This document shows positions 16,906 through 24,938 of a stretch of DNA of 64,000 nt, piece after piece. The stretch is from Buttiauxella noackiae ATCC 51607. Lineage in GTDB: Bacteria; Pseudomonadota; Gammaproteobacteria; Enterobacterales; Enterobacteriaceae. The stretch covers positions 62,001 through 126,000 of the forward strand of contig NZ_LXEO01000025.1 in assembly GCF_001654865.1 (NCBI RefSeq), written 5' to 3'. The notes beneath the pieces were generated by a model. That model did not search any database. It was not told where the DNA came from and was given only the letters and a program-made list of their open reading frames with translations. Every line of letters begins with the position of its first letter. The first letter of the stretch is position 1. Made by a program: the position numbers and the translations under genes.

Positions 16906-17856
16906 ATGAATATCGAAAACAAAATTTCAACTAATAAAAACAGTATTGCAAAAATATTCAATTGGTTAATTACATGTGTTTTTATTGTTTCTGGTCTGTT
17001 TGTCTCTGTGGCTCAAGCCCAACAATCAAAGACGATAGAGAGCATCACAAAAACTCATCAAATAAACATCGCCTATCGTGATGCTCCACCTTTTTCTTAT
17101 GCAGCATCGGATGGCAAAGTTGTTGGGTATGTCATTGATTTATGCAACGTTATTGTTAGTGATATTAGTAAACATCTGAATATACCTGACTTAAAAATTA
17201 ATTATATTGATAACAAATATCTACCAGACAGAGATGCTTTATTGCGTGAAAAGAAGGTAGATATGATCTGTTCCGTTAATGCTAACGTCATTGAATGGAA
17301 AACGATTGCAGACTATTCAATCCCCTATACTTATTCATACACACGATTCGCAACGTTAAAGAACAAAAATATATCATCTATTGATCAATTAGCCGGGCAC
17401 ACTGTTAGTGTGACATCGGGATCGGTTGATGCCCTTGCTGTTAACCAGGCCAATCGTGAGTTGGGTCTCAATTTATTCGTCATTACTACTCCGACCATGG
17501 AAAAAGCTTTTGAGCTGATGCGCAATGGAAAAACATCCGCTGCCTTTATCAACGACATTTCATTAAAAGAAATCATTGAGGCTCAGAGCGATAAAACTTC
17601 ATTTTCAATTAGTGATAAAGGGGTTGGAAAACCACAATTCTTTGTCATATTACTACCGCACGATGACCAAGAATTTAAGTCACTGGTAAATCAGAGTCTT
17701 TGTAAAATAAGAAAATCACCTGATTTTGGAAAAATTCATGACATCTGGTTTAATAAACCAATTCCTTATTTAAAGTTAAACTTACAAAGCCCTTATTCAC
17801 AAGAAATGGATAAAGCCTTAACGCAATTTGATGATTGTTCAAGTGCAGAACGATAA
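16906..17856 (+). CDS. Orphan periplasmic solute-binding protein, family 3 (amino-acid type)
   Basis: 316 residues from the chosen start. The signal peptide 'NSIAKIFNWLITCVFIVSGLFVSVAQA' ends before QQSK, then comes a family 3 binding fold: 'INIAYRDAPPFSYAASDGKVVGYVIDLCNVIV' at the opening, 'LREKKVDMICSVNANVIEWKTIADYSIPY' in the middle, and 'LAGHTVSVTSGSVDA'. No permease or ATPase gene is nearby, which is unusual for a transporter component. The start is uncertain: ATGs at 16750, 16810 and 16906 all lack a good ribosome site; 16906 gives the most normal signal peptide. Two c-di-GMP genes follow on the same strand, so a sensory role for a periplasmic ligand is possible (inference). Codon use is AT-rich, unlike the flanking housekeeping genes. 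Confidence 0.75.
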   Translation: MNIENKISTNKNSIAKIFNWLITCVFIVSGLFVSVAQAQQSKTIESITKTHQINIAYRDAPPFSYAASDGKVVGYVIDLCNVIVSDISKHLNIPDLKINYIDNKYLPDRDALLREKKVDMICSVNANVIEWKTIADYSIPYTYSYTRFATLKNKNISSIDQLAGHTVSVTSGSVDALAVNQANRELGLNLFVITTPTMEKAFELMRNGKTSAAFINDISLKEIIEAQSDKTSFSISDKGVGKPQFFVILLPHDDQEFKSLVNQSLCKIRKSPDFGKIHDIWFNKPIPYLKLNLQSPYSQEMDKALTQFDDCSSAER

Positions 17857-18232
17857 ATAGTTAGTCGCCCACTACATTGGGTGGCTTGAAGAATGTATTG
17901 AACTACAAACCTTCCAGCATAGACTCCTATTACGAGATACATTTCCAATTTCCTGACTTATACACACACTATCACCCAATGCAAATACAACGATCGATTT
18001 TTAAACCATAAACAAACATGAGAACACCATAAACAACATTCATAGCATGTTAATAACATATTGTTTTTGTCTAATCATACATTTCATTTGACTCGTCACT
18101 AAAATCCATATGAAAATTAATAGCAAATTATTGGTTTAGTGTTTGTTGGATGAATCACGGATAAGATTAAAAACCTCATGGCTATCATTAGACTTTATAT
18201 AAACGAAAAGTAAACCATTGTGAGTAAGTAGC
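17857..18232. other. Intergenic region upstream of the phosphodiesterase gene
   Basis: AT-rich stretch of 376 bp without a recognisable gene. It should hold the promoter of the next gene. A short palindrome TGTTAATAACA lies near 18047. Nothing else was recognised. Confidence 0.6.
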
Positions 18233-20539
18233 ATGGGGCTTAGAAGTTTTCTTGAAAAAATGTACAAACCTGTGGTCATGGAAAATGAGTTAGCTAACAG
18301 AAACTCCAGGATCAACAAAAGTACAGTGGTTAATCAGTGGCGGAATTTTCCATTGATGTATTTAGCTCGCCCTAAAAACCTAAAAAAGTACATCACACTC
18401 TGCTTTTCATTTGTTCTTCTGTACTCATTTGCGGATAAACTGAGTAATAGCATTGAGATTTCTGGTACAACTATCAGGCTCTACGACCTCACGTTGCCCG
18501 TAATTTCCGCATTACTTATTTTGTACAACAAAAAGGCAATTCCGGTTCTTATTCTGTTTGCCCTGTATCGTGTTCATACACAGCCTTTACCCCAGGTCCT
18601 TGATACAATATCTCAACTCACAGCGGCTTTAATCAGCACAAAAGTCTATTTCTACGCCACTGGTAAGCGTGGGGCCGTCAGTTTCGGACGTAGTAGCCTC
18701 AGCGCCCAGCGCATACTGTGGTTGATATGTTTTAACACCCTTATTTTTACACTCTTTCAACAGTTTTTATTACTAAAGTTTAATTTTATATCAGAAATAA
18801 ATATTTTAAGTATCCCCACTCTCATTAATATTCAATGGATGTTGACATCCTGTATTACAGGCACTCCATTTTGCTATCTCATTCTCAGAGCTTGTTACCA
18901 GCCACTATGGTTTTTCAACTACCTGAAAAAGTTGAAAGAATTAATTGTTTCTGGGCCACGTGCAATTTATCAATTACTCTGGGCAATGTTAGTAATCGGA
19001 ATTATGTATTGCCTGATTTATGTACATGGCGATAGCTTAATATATACAGATTACACTATCGTATGGCTTTTACCGGTGATGCTCTGGGGAGCAATCTGTC
19101 TCGGCCATGCACTAATGTCCCCTCTTTGGGTAGTCATGCTCATTTTATTGAGTGACTACATTAATAATTATATATCAATAGATCATGAATTTACTTTTAA
19201 CCATTATGTAAGCCATTTGGCTTTAACGTGCTCTATGATTTTTACCTTTTCCCTGACAATTGTTATTGTTGGGGTATTGGTTACGCGCATTCTAAAGCAT
19301 ATCAGAAGCCTCAAACGAATTTCTTTATCAGAACCACACACAGGGCTACCTAATCTTCTTGCTTTAAAAAATGATATCATTCGTTACCCACACGCTGGGT
19401 TGTGTATTATTCAATGCCCTGAGTTAAATACTCTAACACAAACCCATGGGATAATATTTCGCTTCGAATTCGTTAAAGCTGTTTTTTCTTATTTAAGCCC
19501 ATTGCTTATGGATAATGAAAAAATGTATTACAGCCCAGGGTATGGACTTCTTCTACGCCTGAATAAAGTCGATGACGATATTATCCACCCTTACTATAAA
19601 GCGATGTCATCTTTTCGTTTTTCGTGGGAAGAAATGGAGCTGGGTCTCAATTTTGGCATGGCGTACATGGCATACGGAAAATGTATCAATAATCTCTCTT
19701 ATGTCGTGGGCCAGCTTAATGCACGTACTTATGAATCGCTAAAGCAAGGTAAAGCAAAAGCACTTAATGTCTCGCATCACGGCGATCAGGCCATCAGTTC
19801 AGGTGCTATACGCCATCTTCTGCAAAAGTCGATAGATCGTAAATCATTTATGCTCGTTGCCCAGCCAATAGTTTCAACTAAAAACAGCAGCCAGTATTAT
19901 GAAATTCTTATTCGCATGAAGACTATCAATAACAAAATATTCTTCCCGGATACTTTTTTGCCAGTGGCTGAAGAGGCAGGACTGCTTGCGGAAGTGGATC
20001 TGACTGTCATTGAGCAAACATTTCAATTTATGCAATCCCTCGATCAATCTAAATCTGATACTCGTTTTTCCATCAATTTGACACCTCAGTCCCTAAGCAG
20101 AAAAGATTTTCTGGATAGGCTGAATACTCTTTTAAAGAACTACTTAATACGTCCTGATCGCATAATATTTGAAATTATAGAATCAGATATTATCGATAGT
20201 ATTAATGCATCCAGTGTATTGCAAGAGCTACGCAGATTAGGATGCCAAATTGCGATTGATGATTTTGGTACAGGAGCATCCAGTTACTCTCGTCTAAAGA
20301 CATTAGAAGTCGACATACTGAAAATAGATGGATCCTTCATTCGTAATGTTGTTAACGATAAGTTTGATCGACTAATAGTCATGTCATTTTGTGAAGCGGC
20401 TAAATTTAAAAGTCTGCAAGTTGTCGCAGAATTTGTTGAAAATGAAGAAATAAAACAGATGCTTATATCGATGGAAGTAGAGTGGTTACAGGGATATCAT
20501 ACCGGGAAACCGGTCCCAATTGAGTCACTGTGGTCGTAA
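18233..20539 (+). CDS. c-di-GMP phosphodiesterase, MASE1-like membrane domain + degenerate GGDEF + EAL (PdeF-like)
   Basis: 768 residues. Residues ~40-350 hold about eight to ten membrane spans whose segments ('AQRILWLICF', 'TLINIQWMLTSCITGTPFCYLILR', 'LLPVMLWGA') resemble the MASE1 domain of E. coli PdeF (YfgF). A GGDEF-like domain follows (~365-510) with 'SPGYGLLLR' where the GGDEF signature should be, so it is not a cyclase. The EAL domain (~525-765) keeps the catalytic set: E557 in EIL, 'SINLTPQSL', 'FEIIESD', DDFGTG at 676-681, 'LKIDGSF', 'FVENEEI' and 'LQGYHTGKPVP'. It should hydrolyse c-di-GMP to pGpG at the inner membrane. It sits beside a cyclase gene and fimY/fimZ, the place where Salmonella has an EAL gene (STM0551) that affects type 1 fimbriae. 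Confidence 0.9.
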   Translation: MGLRSFLEKMYKPVVMENELANRNSRINKSTVVNQWRNFPLMYLARPKNLKKYITLCFSFVLLYSFADKLSNSIEISGTTIRLYDLTLPVISALLILYNKKAIPVLILFALYRVHTQPLPQVLDTISQLTAALISTKVYFYATGKRGAVSFGRSSLSAQRILWLICFNTLIFTLFQQFLLLKFNFISEINILSIPTLINIQWMLTSCITGTPFCYLILRACYQPLWFFNYLKKLKELIVSGPRAIYQLLWAMLVIGIMYCLIYVHGDSLIYTDYTIVWLLPVMLWGAICLGHALMSPLWVVMLILLSDYINNYISIDHEFTFNHYVSHLALTCSMIFTFSLTIVIVGVLVTRILKHIRSLKRISLSEPHTGLPNLLALKNDIIRYPHAGLCIIQCPELNTLTQTHGIIFRFEFVKAVFSYLSPLLMDNEKMYYSPGYGLLLRLNKVDDDIIHPYYKAMSSFRFSWEEMELGLNFGMAYMAYGKCINNLSYVVGQLNARTYESLKQGKAKALNVSHHGDQAISSGAIRHLLQKSIDRKSFMLVAQPIVSTKNSSQYYEILIRMKTINNKIFFPDTFLPVAEEAGLLAEVDLTVIEQTFQFMQSLDQSKSDTRFSINLTPQSLSRKDFLDRLNTLLKNYLIRPDRIIFEIIESDIIDSINASSVLQELRRLGCQIAIDDFGTGASSYSRLKTLEVDILKIDGSFIRNVVNDKFDRLIVMSFCEAAKFKSLQVVAEFVENEEIKQMLISMEVEWLQGYHTGKPVPIESLWS

Positions 20540-20605
20540 TTAATAAATTATCGAATTTATATGTAGCTCTATTTCATTGATAGTTAGATTAGGGTGTGGC
20601 TTGGT

Positions 20606-22045
20606 ATGATACTTACGTTGAAGAACTTTTTCTATAAATTTTATCCAATGATAACTTTATTTATAGTCACTACACTGACAACCGTCATAGGTATTATTGA
20701 AAGAGTTCACGGCCCATTCTCTTTAGTTTGGCTGACCAATGCTATAACCATTGGCGTATTATTACGCTTTTATGAAAATGTTAACTGGCGGCATTATTTA
20801 ATTTGTTGCGCCGGTATGGTATTGCCAGATTTATTAATCGGTACAAACCTTAATCAGGTTTTGCTAATGACCACTGCCAACATCATAACAATTTCAATAG
20901 GTTATATAACACTACAGCGTTTTGCAATGCGTACAGAAGAAGGCGAATGGCTTGGTAGCTTGCATAGCGTCCCGCAATGGTTATTACTCTGCCAACCCGC
21001 TCTTATTATAGGATCTTTAGTAGGCTCGCTGGCATTATTTACTCTGTATGATAATGCTTTTTTACAAACAGCATTTTACTGGTATTTAAACGAATCTCTT
21101 GATTTCATTGTGTTTTTACCAGTCATTTTGGCGGCGCCGAGAATACTTAAATCTTTCGACAAGGATTTGCTAGATGTATTTCTACATATTATCCCGTCTA
21201 TTTTGTTATTATTCGCCTTCATTTTTATAAAGGATAAGATATATTTCTTGATGGCATCAATACTGATTATTCCAACCATAATATGGCTGGCGCTTTCAGG
21301 AAATCTATTTCTAACAACATTTGGTATTAGTATGAATGGTGCATTCTTTTTTATGTGGATCATTCACTCTACCCATGGTTATCTCCATTTTTCAGAGAAT
21401 ATCTACATCTCTGCTGTCAGGACGATTGTTGCAGTGCTGGCGCTTTGTGCGCTTACCATTGCGGTTGCTATTTCTGAACGAGATAAACTTTTTTCTAAAT
21501 TATCCCAACTTGCTAATCATGATGATTTGACCGGAATTCTCAATCGTCGGGCATTTACTAAAGCTGCTGAAGCTCTCACTTCGTCATTGAAGAAGGGAGA
21601 TATCTGTTCAATGGTTTTGATTGATATTGATTTCTTTAAGAAAATAAATGACGTATGGGGGCATCAAAAAGGCGATAAAGTTCTCGTTGCCTTTTGTAAG
21701 AGGTTAAAACAGGTTATCCCGGACAGTCAATTATTTGGACGCGTGGGTGGTGAAGAGTTTGCCCTGTTGCTCGCTAAAACTCCTGAGATAAACCACCAGG
21801 AATTAACGGCTACCATTGTTAATGAACTGTCCGAAAACCCGCTTACTATTGATAATGAGCCATTTCCGCTTACGATCAGCGCTGGGATGGTTACCTGGTC
21901 TGAAGGGCAGAAATATGAGACGTTGTTCAAATATGCTGACCTGGCTTTGTATCAAGCAAAAAATAATGGGCGCAATCAATGGCAGGAATACCTGTCTTGC
22001 CAAAAAATGAACCCTAAACCAAATTTCACGCCATCCTTATTATAG
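20606..22045 (+). CDS. Diguanylate cyclase with MASE1-like membrane sensor
   Basis: 479 residues. Residues ~10-295 form about eight hydrophobic spans of MASE1 type ('GPFSLVWLTNAITIGVLLRFY', 'ESLDFIVFLPVILAAPRIL'). The C-terminal GGDEF domain starts at 'LANHDDLTGILNRRAFTKAAE', with metal-binding Asp in 'SMVLIDIDFFKKINDVWGH', the signature GGEEF at 381-385, and 'FKYADLALYQAKNNGRN'. All point to an active cyclase making c-di-GMP from two GTP. The inhibitory RxxD site before GGEEF is absent ('VIPDSQLFGRV'), so product feedback through that site is unlikely. ATG 20606 is chosen; a GTG at 20594 is also in frame. It lies 66 bp after the phosphodiesterase gene and may be cotranscribed. Confidence 0.92.
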   Translation: MILTLKNFFYKFYPMITLFIVTTLTTVIGIIERVHGPFSLVWLTNAITIGVLLRFYENVNWRHYLICCAGMVLPDLLIGTNLNQVLLMTTANIITISIGYITLQRFAMRTEEGEWLGSLHSVPQWLLLCQPALIIGSLVGSLALFTLYDNAFLQTAFYWYLNESLDFIVFLPVILAAPRILKSFDKDLLDVFLHIIPSILLLFAFIFIKDKIYFLMASILIIPTIIWLALSGNLFLTTFGISMNGAFFFMWIIHSTHGYLHFSENIYISAVRTIVAVLALCALTIAVAISERDKLFSKLSQLANHDDLTGILNRRAFTKAAEALTSSLKKGDICSMVLIDIDFFKKINDVWGHQKGDKVLVAFCKRLKQVIPDSQLFGRVGGEEFALLLAKTPEINHQELTATIVNELSENPLTIDNEPFPLTISAGMVTWSEGQKYETLFKYADLALYQAKNNGRNQWQEYLSCQKMNPKPNFTPSLL

Positions 22046-22319
22046 GCATTTATATCCAGGTGGTAACCGCCTGGATAAATAACAGCCTCCCTTCCCTTGG
22101 TTATTATTTTAAGAAACCCCTTATATTTATTTAAGTTAATTCTAATATCTAGCCTAATTTTTTCATGTCAGTATTTATTACAACAATATAATCGTAAGCT
22201 ATATAAAATTAACTTACGATTATCAGTAGTATTGACAGAGAGTCTATTTGGCACTGACAGGTGCTGTTGATGAAAAAATATGGAAATTATGATTGATGCA
22301 CCACTGACTCACGCCCGAA

Positions 22320-23111
22320 TTGCTATTCACAGACCTTTTCTTCGCGCTGCGGGTTAATGAAGATTTGTACATAGCCGCGCGCAAACGTAGATTTCGACGC
22401 ATCAGAAATGGCGATCTAACACATTTTCATAGCCGGTTGGCCCCGATTGTCTTTGATCGCATTGAGTCTCTACAACAAAAAATGTATGCAAAGCAGTTGC
22501 CGGAACCACTCGATATTATCCTCGTGACCAATGACTACTACTTATCACTGGCACTGACTGAGTACTTTTTTAAGTTCCAGCGAACTCACGTCTGCGCAAA
22601 CCTGGAGGAAGCTGAAGCGATGCTTAAACAAACCCCACAACCGCGAGTGTTCATCGATCTCGATGGCGTAAACGAGCCAGCAATTGATGTGCTAAATATG
22701 ATCAGGCAATGGCAAAAAACCTGGCCACACCTGAATATGATCCAACTGACTGCCTGCCGTTGTATTGAAGTCGCCCGACTGATCGATGCGGCATCAATCT
22801 TCCCTGTGGTGGAGCGGCGACTGAGAATTAGCGATCTGCTTGTTCTGCTGACTCAGAAGCGAGCCAGGCAGGATTGGTCCATTGCTCAGGATGGGTCGCC
22901 CTCAGTCCCATTTTCAAAGCGTGAATGGAATATTCTGCTGGCAGTAGCAAAGGGAGAGTCGCTGAAAAGCATTGCCGCTTCATTTAACAAACCCTACCAC
23001 ACTGTGGTTTACACCCTTGGGCGGATTGCCGCTCGTATTGGCGTCGGAAACAACAAGTCACTGATACATTTGCTGAATAAATTGTCCTGTGCGTCATCCG
23101 GTAAAGTGTAG
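22320..23111 (+). CDS. fimY: Fimbrial transcriptional regulator FimY
   Basis: 263 residues, matching Salmonella FimY from 'EDLYIAARKRRFRRIRNGDLTHFHSRLAPIVF' onward. A receiver-like region (~60-180) precedes a LuxR-type HTH at ~200-255 ('FSKREWNILLAVAKGESLKSIAASFNKPYHTVVYTLGRIAARIGV'). In Salmonella, FimY acts with FimZ to activate fimA and the other fim genes. An in-frame TGA at 22305 leaves TTG at 22320 as the only start that keeps the conserved N-terminus; no ribosome site is visible. Codons 24 and 29 are the rare arginine codon AGA, the feature that makes Salmonella FimY depend on the tRNA encoded by fimU. No fimU-like tRNA gene was found in the window. Confidence 0.88.
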   Translation: MLFTDLFFALRVNEDLYIAARKRRFRRIRNGDLTHFHSRLAPIVFDRIESLQQKMYAKQLPEPLDIILVTNDYYLSLALTEYFFKFQRTHVCANLEEAEAMLKQTPQPRVFIDLDGVNEPAIDVLNMIRQWQKTWPHLNMIQLTACRCIEVARLIDAASIFPVVERRLRISDLLVLLTQKRARQDWSIAQDGSPSVPFSKREWNILLAVAKGESLKSIAASFNKPYHTVVYTLGRIAARIGVGNNKSLIHLLNKLSCASSGKV

Positions 23112-23703
23112 CCCCGCAAACTAACCGCCTTCCGAGTGAAAGCCAGGAAACGGCTTATTTTCAATGCTACAATTTTGTTAAATTAGATCGGCCTGTTAAC
23201 AATTACAACTATTCCTGGATAATCAGTTTCCCACAAGCTATGCCTCTTTCCGACGATTAATCACGCAATCATTCTGCGCCATGGGTAACAAATAAGAAAC
23301 ATTCGAGACTTCACACTATTCTTCATGTTCAAAACAATCTTTTTTCCCGAATATTTCGCTTAACACAGGTGCATGCCCCAAATAACAATTAATTAACCAT
23401 TTTAATTAGAATTTAATCACAGCATTATTCCCTGAGCATAACAGTGGTCTTTTTCTCAAATAATATGGCTGTATAATCAACCTGGTCATTTATCTAAAAT
23501 GAACAGGTTGATTTTCTTATTGAAATAATTATTTTCACTTTACCCACAGCCATTAGAAAATAGTACATATGAAGGAAGTTTTTAAGTTCAAGGGAGCATC
23601 TTGCATACATTATAAAATACGAAATAGTGAAACACCTTTTCACTTTCGCCGCCAGTGACTTTACGTCAATGCGATATGTTCCTCAAAAATTAGAGGCAAG
23701 AAT
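23112..23703. other. Long fimY-fimZ intergenic region
   Basis: About 590 bp without a recognisable protein gene. It must contain the fimZ promoter. A long hairpin is present at 23475-23513, listed separately. No tRNA gene was recognised. Confidence 0.6.
23475..23513 (+). terminator. 15-bp hairpin followed by a T-rich tract (possible terminator)
   Basis: Left arm AATCAACCTGGTCAT and right arm ATGAACAGGTTGATT pair with one mismatch around a 9-nt loop, followed by TTTTCTTAT on the plus strand. It may end a transcript from fimY or an unannotated RNA, or be an operator for fimZ. It lies 190 bp before the fimZ start and 364 bp after the fimY stop. Confidence 0.45.
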
Positions 23704-24336
23704 ATGAAACCTGCATCCGTAATTATTATGGACGAACACCCTATTGTCAGAATGTCGATAGAGGTACTGCTACAGAAAAATAAAAATATTGATGTGGTGA
23801 TGAAAACCGACGACAGCCGGGAGGTGGTTAACTACATGCACTCCAATCCTGTCGATTTGGTGATTCTCGACATTGAACTGCCGTCCATTGATGGCTTCAC
23901 TTTATTAAAAAGAATCAAGAGCATACAGGCCGACACTCGCATACTGTTCTTATCTGCAAAGTCTGAGAGATTTTATGCGGGCCGTGCTATTCAGGCCGGG
24001 GCAAATGGGTTTGTCAGTAAAAGGAAGGAGCAGGAGGATATCTATCATGCGGTGGAGATGTTGCTTTCAGGGTATTCATTTTTCCCCTCTGAAACGCTGG
24101 AGTTAATCAGTAATCCGGGTTCACGCAACGGAGTTACTGACGATACGCCATTATCAAACAGAGAGATAACCGTATTACGTTACCTGGCGAATGGTTTATC
24201 CAATAAGGAAATTGCCGAACAACTTCTGCTGAGTAACAAAACCATCAGCGCGCATAAATCTAATATATTTTCCAAGCTGCATGTCTCATCGATTGTCGAA
24301 CTTATCGATTACGCCCGAGTAAAAGGATTATTATAA
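23704..24336 (+). CDS. fimZ: Response regulator activating type 1 fimbriae, FimZ
   Basis: 210 residues, very close to Salmonella FimZ ('MKPASVIIMDEHPIVRMSIEVLL' start). The receiver domain has its phosphoacceptor Asp in 'VDLVILDIELPSIDGFTLLKR', a conserved Ser/Lys region 'LFLSAKSE' and 'GANGFVSKRKE'. A LuxR-type HTH follows ('LSNREITVLRYLANGLSNKEIAEQLLLSNKTISAHKSNIFSKL'). In Salmonella, FimZ binds the fimA promoter, activates fimbriae and represses motility genes. A GAGG sequence precedes the ATG. The gene converges on fimF and shares a bidirectional terminator with it. Confidence 0.96.
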   Translation: MKPASVIIMDEHPIVRMSIEVLLQKNKNIDVVMKTDDSREVVNYMHSNPVDLVILDIELPSIDGFTLLKRIKSIQADTRILFLSAKSERFYAGRAIQAGANGFVSKRKEQEDIYHAVEMLLSGYSFFPSETLELISNPGSRNGVTDDTPLSNREITVLRYLANGLSNKEIAEQLLLSNKTISAHKSNIFSKLHVSSIVELIDYARVKGLL

Positions 24337-24363
24337 CTGCGCACCCCATCACTATTTTAAATT

Positions 24364-24390
24364 AAAAAACCGGGTTGGTGCCCGGTTTTT
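24364..24390. terminator. Bidirectional terminator between fimZ and the fim operon
   Basis: AAACCGGG / CCCGGTTT stem with a 6-nt loop, a T-run on the plus strand and a run of six T on the minus strand. It is placed between the convergent fimZ and fimF genes. Confidence 0.93.
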
Positions 24391-24419
24391 ATTTATTTTA
24401 ACGATGCCGAATAGGCTTT

Positions 24420-24938
24420 CTAATAATAATTAATCATAAACGTGGCATCGGCGTCGGCTTGCCCGGCTTGTGGGTTATCGGCGAGCGCGATGTAATTTGC
24501 AAAAAAGGTTAATTCCGCATTTCCGTTGGCATCGACTGGCACATCCTGGCTTGCCTGCTTAAGGGGCAGGCGGGTTTTATCTTTATCGCGCAACTCTACG
24601 GCCACATTTGTCGCCCCACTCGTGTTATTAAGCCCCAGTAAACCGGCGTTGCCTGTGGCTTGCTTTCCAGAAAAGGTGATTGACGCAGCACCCTGTGGGC
24701 AGCCGTTAAGCTTCAACGTGAACGGTATGCTTTGCGTAGTGCTGCCTGCGGTACGCAGTTGTTTGGTCGGCCAACGCCCAAGCTGCACTGTTTTATTGTC
24801 ATCCCCCATTTCGACGTAGCAGCTGAAATCCACCACGTTGCCACGCAGTTCTATATTGATAGCGCCGAGCGAAGTGTCGGCCTGAGCATGACTCGCCAGG
24901 CTTGCTGCCAACCACAGCAGCATCGCAATTTTAGTCAT
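24420..24938 (-). CDS. fimF: Minor fimbrial subunit FimF
   Basis: 172 residues from ATG 24938. Signal peptide MTKIAMLLWLAASLASHAQA, then a pilin fold with cysteines in 'NVVDFSCYVEMG' and 'LKLNGCPQG' and the C-terminal chaperone-binding strand 'GQADADATFMINYY'. The start overlaps the fimH stop by 8 bp (ATGACTAA), so translation is coupled. It sits at the end of the operon, as fimF does in Salmonella, and probably forms part of the tip adaptor between FimH and the FimA rod. Confidence 0.9.
   Translation of the reverse strand: MTKIAMLLWLAASLASHAQADTSLGAINIELRGNVVDFSCYVEMGDDNKTVQLGRWPTKQLRTAGSTTQSIPFTLKLNGCPQGAASITFSGKQATGNAGLLGLNNTSGATNVAVELRDKDKTRLPLKQASQDVPVDANGNAELTFFANYIALADNPQAGQADADATFMINYY

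Noticed and set aside
22280-22357. Frameshift joining a short ATG ORF to fimY
   Set aside because: The TTG-started frame already contains the N-terminus conserved in Salmonella FimY, so a frameshift is not needed. The short ORF is kept only as a possible leader peptide.
16750-24336. fimU-type tRNA-Arg gene in the fim locus
   Set aside because: No T-loop/anticodon arrangement of a tRNA was recognised in the gaps. This was a by-eye scan; a tRNA search program would settle it.
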